Assembly (NCBI GenBank): GCA_039024295.1
Contig: JBCDIQ010000310.1
Location: 1 to 7,213 of the forward strand
Length of the DNA: 7,213 bases
From: JBCDIQ01 sp039024295
GTDB lineage: Bacteria; Bacteroidota; Bacteroidia; J057
Direction: 5' to 3'
Below, in pieces: positions 1 through 6,072 of the stretch. Position 1 is the stretch's first letter; every line of letters begins with the position of its first letter. A program made the translations under genes and the position numbers. Under the pieces are notes generated by a model. That model made no database searches, was not told the DNA's origin, and was given only the letters and a program-made list of their open reading frames with translations.

Positions 1-75
1 CCGGTATACCGAAGGGCTCTGAGCAGGCAATTGCAGGATAAGCACGAAAAATAGGGGGAATAGCAGGTACCTCAT
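1..75 (-). CDS. N-terminus of an exported protein (cut by the left edge)
   Basis: The minus strand opens with ATG at 75-73 and stays open for 25 codons to the window edge. The visible residues begin MRYLLFPLFFVLILQLPAQS. This is a compact Sec-type signal peptide: one arginine, then a run of about 13 hydrophobic residues, then a likely cleavage region around LPAQ, a common end of signal peptides in Bacteroidota. The mature protein is almost entirely outside the window, so its function cannot be called. It lies downstream of gap on the same strand but is separated from it by a rho-independent terminator, so it is probably a separate transcription unit. A weak TAnnTTTG-like sequence (TAGGTTTTG, minus strand, 125-117) lies about 40 bp upstream of the start and could belong to its promoter, but has one base too many and no clear -33 box. 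Confidence 0.7.
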   Translation of the reverse strand, partial: MRYLLFPLFFVLILQLPAQSPSVYR

Positions 76-135
76 GTTATTTTCAGGAGTTAAGGCGTGA
101 AATTTTGGTCAACATACAAAACCTATGGGATCAAT

Positions 136-164
136 AAAAAAGCACCACCCCTAAGGCGGTGCTT
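136..164 (-). terminator. Rho-independent terminator of gap
   Basis: Read on the minus strand, positions 164-155 and 149-140 form a 10-bp stem (AAGCACCGCC with GGTGGTGCTT, one G-U pair) closed by a 5-base loop and followed directly by a run of T. It sits 25 bp past the gap stop codon and upstream of the next minus-strand gene, as expected for a terminator separating the two. On the plus strand the stem has an A-C mismatch and no T run follows, so it acts in one direction. Confidence 0.88.
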
Positions 165-189
165 ATCCAATAAATTTAAGGATAGGTTG

Positions 190-1179
190 TTACAACTTGG
201 TGATGAGGTCAGCCACTCGGCTGGAGTATCCCCACTCATTGTCATACCACCCTACGATTTTGGCCAAATTACCGTTTACCTTGGTCATTTGACTGTCAAA
301 AATACAAGAATGAGGATTTCCAATGATGTCGGTAGATACCAAGGGATCTTCAGAATACTCTAGGTAGCCTTTCAAGGGACCATCTGCAGCAGCTTTCATC
401 GCAGCGTTAAGCTCCTCTGCGGTGGTCTCTTTGCTCAGGGTTACGGTAAGGTCAGTAAGAGAGCCATCTGGGGTAGGAACACGCGCAGCGATTCCATCCA
501 GCTTCCCTTGCAGTGCTGGCAGTACCAACCCAACTGCAACAGCGGCACCTGTAGTCGTAGGTACGATGTTTACAGCAGCGGCACGTGCACGGCGAAGGTC
601 AGAATGAGGGGCATCCTGGATGCGCTGGTCAGAAGTGTAAGCGTGGATGGTGGTCATGAAGCCAGACTCAATGCCAAAGGTTTCATGCAACACCTTGGCC
701 ATGGGTGCCAGGCAGTTGGTGGTACAAGAGGCGTTTGAGATGATTTGCATGTCACTTGTGAGGACATCATGGTTTACGCCTAGTACAACGGTGGCGTCAA
801 CCGCACCCTTTGCAGGGGCAGAAATCACTACTTTTTTAGCACCGGCAGTGAGGTGTTTTCCTGCCGCTTCGCGTGAGCGAAAAATTCCAGTAGACTCCAC
901 AACAATTTCAGCTCCGCTTGCATCCCAAGCCAGGCTTTCGGGATTACGTTCAGCTGAAGCAATGATGCGCTTGCCATTTACTGTCAGGCTTTCGTCATCA
1001 TAACTAACGGTACCATTGAATCGACCATGAACAGAGTCGTATTTTAAAAGCTGAGCAAGGGTTCTGTTGTCGGTCAGGTCATTGATTTTTACTACCTCTA
1101 CTTCGGGGTTATCGAGCAAGGCCCGGAACACGAGGCGGCCAATCCGGCCAAATCCGTTGATTCCAACTTTGATTGCCAT
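190..1179 (-). CDS. gap: Type I glyceraldehyde-3-phosphate dehydrogenase
   Basis: This enzyme converts glyceraldehyde 3-phosphate, NAD+ and phosphate to 1,3-bisphosphoglycerate in cytoplasmic glycolysis, and runs in reverse in gluconeogenesis. The 329 residues match the usual family length. The Rossmann NAD-binding loop GINGFGRIGR is at residues 6-15. Asp34 follows the second beta strand and favours NAD over NADP. The catalytic signature ASCTTNC is at 150-156 with nucleophile Cys152, and His179 is the general base. The family motifs DLRRARAAA (194-202) and WYDNEWGYS (311-319) are intact. At 189-191 the sequence is Asp-Ala-Pro: the Pro typical of NAD enzymes is kept while the usual Leu is Ala, so preference for NAD is likely but not certain. 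The ATG at 1179 gives the canonical N-terminus. The gene appears monocistronic, with its own promoter and terminator. Confidence 0.98.
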   Translation of the reverse strand: MAIKVGINGFGRIGRLVFRALLDNPEVEVVKINDLTDNRTLAQLLKYDSVHGRFNGTVSYDDESLTVNGKRIIASAERNPESLAWDASGAEIVVESTGIFRSREAAGKHLTAGAKKVVISAPAKGAVDATVVLGVNHDVLTSDMQIISNASCTTNCLAPMAKVLHETFGIESGFMTTIHAYTSDQRIQDAPHSDLRRARAAAVNIVPTTTGAAVAVGLVLPALQGKLDGIAARVPTPDGSLTDLTVTLSKETTAEELNAAMKAAADGPLKGYLEYSEDPLVSTDIIGNPHSCIFDSQMTKVNGNLAKIVGWYDNEWGYSSRVADLITKL

Positions 1180-1221
1180 GAAATGATATTATTTAAAATG
1201 GTTTATCGATTTAAATTGGTG

Positions 1222-1229
1222 CAAACTTA
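1222..1229 (-). promoter_or_regulatory. Putative gap promoter (-7 box TAAGTTTG)
   Basis: On the minus strand, TAAGTTTG matches the Bacteroidota -7 consensus TAnnTTTG. It ends 42 bp before the gap start codon, which would give a leader of about 35 bases. The -33 TTTG is poor: only a T-rich stretch (GTTTTTT) lies at the right distance. The call rests on the -7 match and position. Confidence 0.5.
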
Positions 1230-1253
1230 ATCAAAAACTTTTTCGAAAAAACC

Positions 1254-1285
1254 CTTGACAAACACATCTCAACCACCTATTTTTG
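1254..1285 (+). promoter_or_regulatory. Promoter of tRNA-Glu
   Basis: A -33 element CTTGACA (1254-1260) and a perfect -7 element TATTTTTG (1278-1285, consensus TAnnTTTG) are spaced 20 bp from CTTG to the -7 box, the published optimum for Bacteroidota primary-sigma promoters. Transcription would begin near 1292, about 42 bases before the mature tRNA, leaving a short 5' leader for RNase P. Stable-RNA genes tend to carry such consensus promoters. Confidence 0.75.
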
Positions 1286-1333
1286 CATCCACATTTGAAG
1301 AAAGAGGTAATTTTTCCACAAATGTAAAAACGT

Positions 1334-1405
1334 GTCCCGTTCGTCTAGTGGTTAGGACTCCAGATTTTCATTCTGGCAACAGGGGTTCGACTCCCCTACG
1401 GGATG
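1334..1405 (+). tRNA. tRNA-Glu (anticodon TTC)
   Basis: The 72-base sequence folds into a full cloverleaf. The acceptor stem is GTCCCGT with ACGGGAT, the first pair being G-U. The anticodon arm is CCAGA-TTTTCAT-TCTGG, placing TTC at the anticodon. The T arm is AGGGG-TTCGACT-CCCCT. The discriminator is G1405. The 3' CCA is not encoded (the next bases are CAA), so it must be added by the CCA-adding enzyme. It stands alone between a promoter and a terminator rather than in a tRNA cluster. It decodes GAA and GAG, and glutamyl-tRNA is also the precursor for tetrapyrrole synthesis in bacteria using the C5 route. Confidence 0.97.
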
Positions 1406-1413
1406 CAAAGTTT

Positions 1414-1448
1414 AAAAGCCTTAAGATTCAATATCTTAGGGCTTTTTT
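1414..1448 (+). terminator. Rho-independent terminator of tRNA-Glu, probably bidirectional
   Basis: Positions 1414-1427 pair with 1433-1446 in a 14-bp stem with one G-U pair and a 5-base loop (TCAAT), followed by T to 1448. It begins 9 bases after the tRNA. On the minus strand the same stem ends in TTTTAAA and lies about 45 bp past the stop of the convergent TonB-dependent receptor gene, so it likely terminates that transcript too. Confidence 0.88.
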
Positions 1449-1494
1449 CATTTCAGGCTATTTGTTGCATTTGGACCCTCTTCCCTATCCCTTA

Positions 1495-3441
1495 TTATCG
1501 AAAAATGCCAAACCTTACGCCCCCCATGATCCATCTGCCTGGCATGGGAGCTCCCAGAATATCCACGTATTGTTCATCAAAAACATTGACTACCTGTACA
1601 AATCCGGTGTAACGCTGATTGGGTGTATGCCCAGATAAGCGAACATTGATCACCTGGTAGGCTCCATTTAAGACGGCATTGATATCAGGGGCTGCTTCTG
1701 CATTACGCTCTTTCCAAAGCCCGTTTATTGAAATAGAAGCATATTTTGTTCTGAACATGAATTGGCCATTCACCAAATGGCGTGCGCTGGAAGCCAAATA
1801 CTTTGCATCGGGGGAAAGGCGGTTTCCGTCCCCATCCCGTACATCTACAAATAAGTAGCCTGCCTGGAACTGGAGAGAGGTGTATGCTCCGAAAGAATGG
1901 CTGCCCCTAAGCGCGAATTCTAACCCGGATGTGGTACTTTGGGCAAAGTTTTGGGTGAAAAAGTAAGCAGCTGTATCAACCAGGCGCTCGTTGTTGGGGA
2001 TTTCACTTGCAGGGGTAAATACGAAGTCGATTAAATTGCTGCCCTGGCGTAAAAATCCGGTTGCCGATACAGTCAAAAACGACGTAATGTCTACGTCCAC
2101 CCCCAATTCATGGCTCCAGGAGCGTTCTGCTTCCAAATCAGGATTACCCAGGTTTCGACCACCGCTCAGGGGAGCTTCTGGTGTTCCTAGGTTTTGGGCA
2201 ATGTACCTTTCGGTAAAATCTGCTGCCCGGATGCTTCTCCCACTGGCAGCTCGGAAGGCAAACCGTCCGGTATGGTATCCTATATTTAGCTGTGGCAGTA
2301 CTTCAAATCCGTAATTTTGGTCATAATCTCCCCGCAAAGCAGCAGTAATCCCCAACGCTTTGACTGGAGAGTAGTTGGCCTGGAAAAAGGCTCCAAGGTG
2401 GCCGTCGGCATGGTCACCACGATCATTGCTCTGCACGGTACGATAATCGCCTTGCACGCCTCCCAGGAGCGAAATGAGATTGCTCAACTCTTTATGATGT
2501 GTGACTTGCAGGTTGTACAACCGCGTGGTATGCTCATTGCCAGGGAAGGCGGGGTTGAACACAAACTCATCCCGAAATATCTTAACAGCAGAGTTCACAT
2601 GTGTAACACCGATCTTACTTTTTGCCATCAGTTGGGCTTGGCCCCACCCACTGGAGGTGTTTTCACGGGATAAATCCAGAGGGCTTCTGGTGTAAAAATA
2701 TTGAGCATTGAAATCTCGGTGGTCGTACCCACCTCTGAGGGAAAAAGAAAGCTTGTTCGAGAAATTCGTCCGAAATCCCAAAGAGGCTGTATGCAGGGTG
2801 AAATCATTTCGTAAATCGCCAGGCAAAGGCTCTCCATTGCTTTGGTTGAGCTGATAGCCCGCTGAAAGGAGAGAATTTCGGATATTCTGGTAACCTCCTA
2901 CAGAGATCATTCCTAGGTCATGCTCTCCGGCCGCCACTTCTGCCCGCAAGGAATTTTTAGCGGCAGGGGCTTTGTTTTCCAAATGGGTGTGGGTGATTAC
3001 ATGAACCACTCCTCCTACTGCATCCGGCCCATAGATGGCGGCAGCCGGCCCCCTGAGCACCTCTACCCTAGCAATTTCAGCCAGACTAACGGGAAGATAA
3101 TTGTTAAAGTGCCCGGTAAGGGGATCATTCATCCGCATTCCATCTACCAGAATGAGGGTTTGTGTGAATGTACCCCCACGGATCAAAATATCCCCTTGTG
3201 CGCCAAAGCCATTTCGGCCTTGAACTTCCACCCCAGTCACAAATCGAAGCAACTCATCAAAGGAAGTAACTGGAAGCTCCCGGATTTCTTTAGCGGTGAT
3301 AATGCTGACACTTCTTCCACTTTTTTGCACCGGCTCTGCCAACCTACTTGCGGTGATTACCGTGGTGTCCGTTAAGGTGTATTGAGAAAAAACTGGGCCT
3401 GCCAGTAGCCCAATCAAAGAAAAAAGGAAAATTCGTTTCAT
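1495..3441 (-). CDS. TonB-dependent outer-membrane receptor, BtuB/CirA-like
   Basis: This is a 22-stranded-barrel type receptor that would import a scarce ligand across the outer membrane, driven by TonB-ExbBD. The signal peptide is residues 1-20 (MKRIFLFSLIGLLAGPVFSQ). A TonB-box-like segment DTTVITASR follows at 25-33. The plug domain spans about 40-155, with LIRGG (86-90), LVDGMRMND (98-106) and VEVLRGPAAAIYGPDAVGG (126-144). The barrel contains the family motif NPDLEAERSWSHELG (433-447) and the C-terminal segment VVNVFDEQYVDILG (617-630). The end is GVRFGIFR, so the last residue is Arg rather than the usual aromatic residue, with Phe just before it. At 648 residues it is BtuB-sized, lacks the carboxypeptidase-like N-terminal extension of SusC proteins, and has no SusD neighbour. 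The substrate could be cobalamin, a siderophore or another metal chelate; no neighbouring gene decides this. The ATG at 3441 is well fixed by the signal peptide. Confidence 0.93.
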   Translation of the reverse strand: MKRIFLFSLIGLLAGPVFSQYTLTDTTVITASRLAEPVQKSGRSVSIITAKEIRELPVTSFDELLRFVTGVEVQGRNGFGAQGDILIRGGTFTQTLILVDGMRMNDPLTGHFNNYLPVSLAEIARVEVLRGPAAAIYGPDAVGGVVHVITHTHLENKAPAAKNSLRAEVAAGEHDLGMISVGGYQNIRNSLLSAGYQLNQSNGEPLPGDLRNDFTLHTASLGFRTNFSNKLSFSLRGGYDHRDFNAQYFYTRSPLDLSRENTSSGWGQAQLMAKSKIGVTHVNSAVKIFRDEFVFNPAFPGNEHTTRLYNLQVTHHKELSNLISLLGGVQGDYRTVQSNDRGDHADGHLGAFFQANYSPVKALGITAALRGDYDQNYGFEVLPQLNIGYHTGRFAFRAASGRSIRAADFTERYIAQNLGTPEAPLSGGRNLGNPDLEAERSWSHELGVDVDITSFLTVSATGFLRQGSNLIDFVFTPASEIPNNERLVDTAAYFFTQNFAQSTTSGLEFALRGSHSFGAYTSLQFQAGYLFVDVRDGDGNRLSPDAKYLASSARHLVNGQFMFRTKYASISINGLWKERNAEAAPDINAVLNGAYQVINVRLSGHTPNQRYTGFVQVVNVFDEQYVDILGAPMPGRWIMGGVRFGIFR

Positions 3442-3492
3442 GTAAGCTCAAATAAGCTGCGATGATACGGTAATTTTCCTCAAAATTCTAGC

Positions 3493-3579
3493 GAATGGAA
3501 GAGTTGGGGATTTGAGTAAGAGACATGCCTAATTACAGCACCTCCCCCAACCCAGTTATCAACACCCATTTTTCCATTC
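3493..3579. repeat. Nested inverted repeats (8-bp outer, 7-bp inner)
   Basis: The outer arms GAATGGAA (3493-3500) and TTCCATTC (3572-3579) are perfect inverted copies. Two bases inside the left arm, GTTGGGG (3503-3509) is matched by CCCCAAC (3545-3551), 20 bases inside the right arm. Together they could form a stem of 15 pairs with one large internal bulge, in DNA or in the 5' leader of the receptor mRNA. The element ends about 50 bp upstream of the receptor start. It may be a cis-acting RNA, an operator or the relic of a small mobile repeat; the sequence alone does not decide. Confidence 0.5.
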
Positions 3580-3675
3580 TCAATTGTTGGAATACCCCAT
3601 AATACAGAGGCTAATACGTTCAATCTTCTTCACTTCGGGAGGGACTTTTTGCTTGCAAAGGCTTTAAATTTAGGT

Positions 3676-3690
3676 TATAACGATGTTATA
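3676..3690. repeat. 15-bp AT-rich palindrome downstream of the membrane-protein gene
   Basis: TATAAC-GAT-GTTATA is a perfect 6-bp inverted repeat around three bases. It lies 55 bp past the stop of the membrane-protein gene. It has too little GC and no T run to be a good terminator, so it could be a regulator site or a chance match in AT-rich DNA. Confidence 0.3.
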
Positions 3691-3744
3691 TATTAAATCT
3701 TTGTAAAAATTTATTCAGGAACCTTCTCTAAGCTGGCAAAGAGA

Positions 3745-5088
3745 TCAGGCTTCCGATTTAGGGGTATCTCCCATAGTCATCTCTTGCAAAAGGACTAGCG
3801 ATAAAAAAGTCGGGGTAATGAAAAGGTAGAAAAATGGCACCTGGAGGAATGCATAAAAAACCATCAAGTACACCTTGAGGCCACAGAGAAAGAAATACTT
3901 CGGCCGAATCCTTGAATGGAACTTCAGGTACATTAGCCCAAGGATTATGGCTACAGAAAGGCTACAGGTGAAGTGGACGATTCTTAAAAGATTAATTCGC
4001 TCAAGTATATCGCCCGGGGCAAACACATAAAAAAAGCTTGCAAAGCCAACTTGATCCTCCATCACGTGAGGTACAATCTTACCGGGCTGAGGAAGAACAC
4101 CCCATGAGCCCTTTGCAGCTGCTAAATACGACTCATGCATCAACGAAAACGAATGCCAATCCTGGGACAGGAAAGGGAAAATATAGCATACACAAATACC
4201 CAAAGCGATGAAAACTCCCGTAAGAATTGCGTTTCGTTTATCTTCTTTAAAAAACAGCCCTAACAGGAAAACAGGAAGCCAGAGTACAAGGGAATAACGA
4301 GATAGCAGTACCCAGCTAATACTCAGGGACCTGGCAACGACGCCACCTGAAAGTATGGAAATAAACAGGAACAAGTGAATCCCCAAATCCATGATTTCCA
4401 CGGTATATCCCAGGTTCAGGGGCATTTCCAAATGATAGTAAAGCAGCATTAACCCTGGAGCAAGGGAAAGTACCAGCAGTATAGGTAGGTCAATGGCTTT
4501 TTGGCTGAGGTTTTTGAAATAGAAAAAGAGGCCGAAACAAAGCACTGCAAAGGGAATCCACCTGTAATCAAAATTGAACACCTCGGCAATTACAAATGGC
4601 AGCCATTTTCCGGGCAAATAGTTGGGGTAATGGTAATAGCCGAAAGAGTAATCAGGTGCATAGACAGGTTCTCCATTCAAAAACCTATCAACACAGATTT
4701 TTATGGTGGGATAGATGTCTGACTTCTCGACAATTATTGGGTATTCATCAAGAATGTTCGCGTACAGCGGCAGAAGTACCAAAATTGTGATCAAGTAAAC
4801 CAGCCAGTTGATTTTTGGGAAAGTGGCAAGCTTTGGGAAAGTAAAAGAGGAAGGATTTGGAACTTGCCCTTTTCTCACAATTTTTTGCCAAACGGGATAA
4901 CCGGAAATCAATATGGCTAATATTAACAAAGCAACTGGCCCAACGAAAAGCCCCAACTCCCTCCGCCAGAACGTAAATAAGGACACCTCCAGGGCGACCA
5001 GGAAGGTAAAAATCCAGGGATAATTATTTGTTAGGAATCGTCTCAGGAGCTTTGAATTTATGCAATGTTCTGAGGGTTCAAAAAACAA
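3745..5088 (-). CDS. Polytopic membrane protein, possibly GT-C-type glycosyltransferase (GT87-like)
   Basis: The 447-residue product has about ten hydrophobic membrane segments (roughly 24-40, 47-63, 94-112, 175-190, 200-218, 233-250, 261-280, 287-305, 367-387 and 399-425). The first large loop (113-165) is acidic and aromatic, with DEYP (114-117), KSDIYP (122-127), RFLNGEPVY (135-143) and YPNYLPGKWLPF (154-165). That layout, an acidic loop after the early helices followed by many spans, recalls GT-C transferases that use polyprenyl-phosphate sugars, such as the GT87 (DUF2029) mannosyltransferase-like group. This is inference; a catalytic residue cannot be proven. The only usable start is TTG at 5088, because no in-frame ATG occurs before codon 214. 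An out-of-frame ATG at 5092-5090 enters this frame if the T6 tract at 5085-5080 loses one T. It shares its strand with the phosphoesterase gene upstream, 178 bp away, which is too far to assume an operon. Confidence 0.75.
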   Translation of the reverse strand: MFFEPSEHCINSKLLRRFLTNNYPWIFTFLVALEVSLFTFWRRELGLFVGPVALLILAILISGYPVWQKIVRKGQVPNPSSFTFPKLATFPKINWLVYLITILVLLPLYANILDEYPIIVEKSDIYPTIKICVDRFLNGEPVYAPDYSFGYYHYPNYLPGKWLPFVIAEVFNFDYRWIPFAVLCFGLFFYFKNLSQKAIDLPILLVLSLAPGLMLLYYHLEMPLNLGYTVEIMDLGIHLFLFISILSGGVVARSLSISWVLLSRYSLVLWLPVFLLGLFFKEDKRNAILTGVFIALGICVCYIFPFLSQDWHSFSLMHESYLAAAKGSWGVLPQPGKIVPHVMEDQVGFASFFYVFAPGDILERINLLRIVHFTCSLSVAIILGLMYLKFHSRIRPKYFFLCGLKVYLMVFYAFLQVPFFYLFITPTFLSLVLLQEMTMGDTPKSEA

Positions 5089-5266
5089 CCATCAGGCTAG
5101 AGATAAAAGCATTTTATTGAAATATTCATCCGATAAAGCAGCAACAGGAATTGAAGGAACCCGCTTCTATGTTCATACCCACAGATTTTAATCACAGTAT
5201 TAGGGCTAAAATGGCTATTTCTTTTTTACCCTTGTGCTTCATCATGTTTTAATCATACTAACCTTA
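5089..5266. other. AT-rich spacer between phosphoesterase and membrane-protein genes
   Basis: No gene and no clear terminator or consensus promoter are seen here. The 9-mer TTTTAATCA occurs twice, at 5186-5194 and 5247-5255, which may be chance. On the minus strand GGGTAAAA and TTTTAGCCC could form an imperfect hairpin with a bulge but lack a following T run. Confidence 0.4.
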
Positions 5267-5722
5267 TTATAGCAAATGAACCCATTCAGGCTGAAACGGA
5301 CGCTTATCCAGGTTCATCCGCATCAGGGTAACCGGCAATTTAAACCGCCTAGGGCCAGCGCTCCCCGGGTTTACAAACAGCACCCCATTCTTTTCTTCCA
5401 CTTTGGGAATGTGGGAATGCCCATACACTACCACTTGCATACCTGCTTCTATTGGGTCAATGTCCAGGTCTTCAATGTCGTGAACCAAATAGAACCAAAC
5501 TCCACCTAGCTCTACCGCTTCGGTCAGGGGTAACTCCCCTACCCCAGGTCTGCGGTCTACATTTCCGCGAATGACCGTTACCGGGGCAATTTCTGTTAGG
5601 TGGTCCAATACTTCTACTTTGCCTACATCACCTGCATGCAGGATGTGTGCTACCCCTGTTAAGGCTTGAATGGCCTCTGGTCGGAGGAGGCCATGGGTAT
5701 CTGAGATGATGCCGATGTGCAT
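5267..5722 (-). CDS. YfcE/MJ0936-type metallophosphoesterase
   Basis: This is a small cytoplasmic phosphodiesterase of the calcineurin-like superfamily, with a dinuclear metal site. The 151 residues carry all the motifs in order: DTH (Asp8, His10), GD (31-32), GNVD (53-56, the metal-binding Asn54), His81 in LVHD, GHSH (101-104) and NPGS (118-121). Two positions differ slightly from the common forms, GNVD instead of GNCD and HD instead of HGH at 81-82, both outside the main metal ligands. Family members cleave phosphodiester substrates in vitro, and their physiological substrate is mostly unknown. The length is slightly short but the fold appears complete. The ATG at 5722 puts the first metal motif at residue 8, as usual. 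It is divergent from the ECF sigma gene. A weak -7-like sequence (TTATTTTG) lies about 40 bp upstream. Confidence 0.92.
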   Translation of the reverse strand: MHIGIISDTHGLLRPEAIQALTGVAHILHAGDVGKVEVLDHLTEIAPVTVIRGNVDRRPGVGELPLTEAVELGGVWFYLVHDIEDLDIDPIEAGMQVVVYGHSHIPKVEEKNGVLFVNPGSAGPRRFKLPVTLMRMNLDKRPFQPEWVHLL

Positions 5723-5784
5723 AAGGATGAATAAATTAGAACATCACATAGGTAAGCAAAATAAATGATCTCGACGAAATCGAA

Positions 5785-5913
5785 ATGGCACTTAACGGCT
5801 GCCAATCTATACATGAGAAGCACAAGATCATCTTACAAGCCATCAAAACCACAAAGTTGAAAATACTTCGCAGGGCTATCTGGAAATTGAGTAAATCTAA
5901 ACAGGAAGAATAA
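5785..5913 (+). CDS. Possible small lysine-rich protein or coding remnant, 42 residues
   Basis: From ATG at 5785 the plus strand is open for 42 codons to TAA at 5913. The product begins MALNGCQSIHEKHK, then runs IILQAIKTTKLKILRRAIWK (15-34), and ends in SKSKQEE. It is strongly basic, and the middle could form an amphipathic helix. The same frame is open upstream to a TAG at about 5750 and reads NDLDEIE just before the ATG, so the true gene could be longer, or this could be the tail of a decayed one. There is no clear promoter or Shine-Dalgarno sequence, and I do not recognise the family. A random open stretch of this size is quite possible. Confidence 0.25.
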   Translation: MALNGCQSIHEKHKIILQAIKTTKLKILRRAIWKLSKSKQEE

Positions 5914-6008
5914 GTTCCTTATCCAAACCATTTTAGCTCTTTCAGGTATGACCTGCTGCGGTTAATCCATATTATTTAAAATTATTCTAAATAACGTCCT
6001 AACTTTTC

Positions 6009-6016
6009 TATCTTTG
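6009..6016 (+). promoter_or_regulatory. Putative sigma-gene promoter (-7 box TATCTTTG)
   Basis: TATCTTTG is a perfect match to the Bacteroidota -7 consensus TAnnTTTG. Transcription would start near 6023, about 50 bases before the TTG start of the sigma gene. The -33 region (around 5985) is AT-rich but lacks TTTG, so the promoter may be weak or need an activator. Confidence 0.5.
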
Positions 6017-6072
6017 CTCCTTATCGCCCTTGAGCAAACACCCCTATCAAAAAGCCTGACAAAACATATTAT

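Larger units (their letters stand above)
3442..3744. other. 303-bp spacer with inverted repeats, upstream of the receptor gene
   Basis: No convincing gene is present. The part near 3661-3720 is very AT-rich and holds a small palindrome. The part 3490-3660 is richer in GC and holds nested inverted repeats, listed separately. On the minus strand 3666-3580 is open for 28 codons and reads ...KQKVPPEVKKIERISLC..., ending in TGA, with no ATG except near its end, so it may be decayed coding sequence or chance. A sequence GAATTTTG (minus, 3488-3481) is one base from the TAnnTTTG promoter consensus and may serve the receptor gene, but has no -33 partner. I looked for a cobalamin riboswitch B12 box and did not find one. 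Confidence 0.5.
5723..6072. other. 350-bp divergent spacer between phosphoesterase and ECF sigma genes
   Basis: This divergent region must hold promoters for both flanking genes. The sigma-factor promoter core is visible at 6009-6016, and that of the phosphoesterase is only weakly suggested near 5758-5765. The middle holds a possible short plus-strand ORF at 5785-5913. The stretch 5914-6000 is AT-rich with no recognisable structure. Confidence 0.5.

Noticed and set aside
97..363. 88-codon plus-strand open frame
   Set aside because: It crosses the gap terminator and continues antisense to the conserved end of gap.
1255..1638. 127-codon plus-strand open frame
   Set aside because: It runs through the tRNA-Glu gene, its terminator and the antisense of the receptor gene; the composition is not protein-like.
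2920..3375. 151-codon plus-strand open frame
   Set aside because: It is antisense to the conserved plug domain of the TonB-dependent receptor and has no recognisable domain.
1495..3441. SusC-type assignment for the receptor
   Set aside because: It is only 648 residues long, lacks the N-terminal carboxypeptidase-like domain, and has no SusD gene beside it.
3676..3690. Palindrome as a terminator of the membrane-protein gene
   Set aside because: The stem is six AT-rich pairs and is not followed by a T run.
3442..3744. Cobalamin riboswitch upstream of the BtuB-like receptor
   Set aside because: No B12 box or other core riboswitch segment was found on the minus strand; the inverted repeats there do not match that fold.
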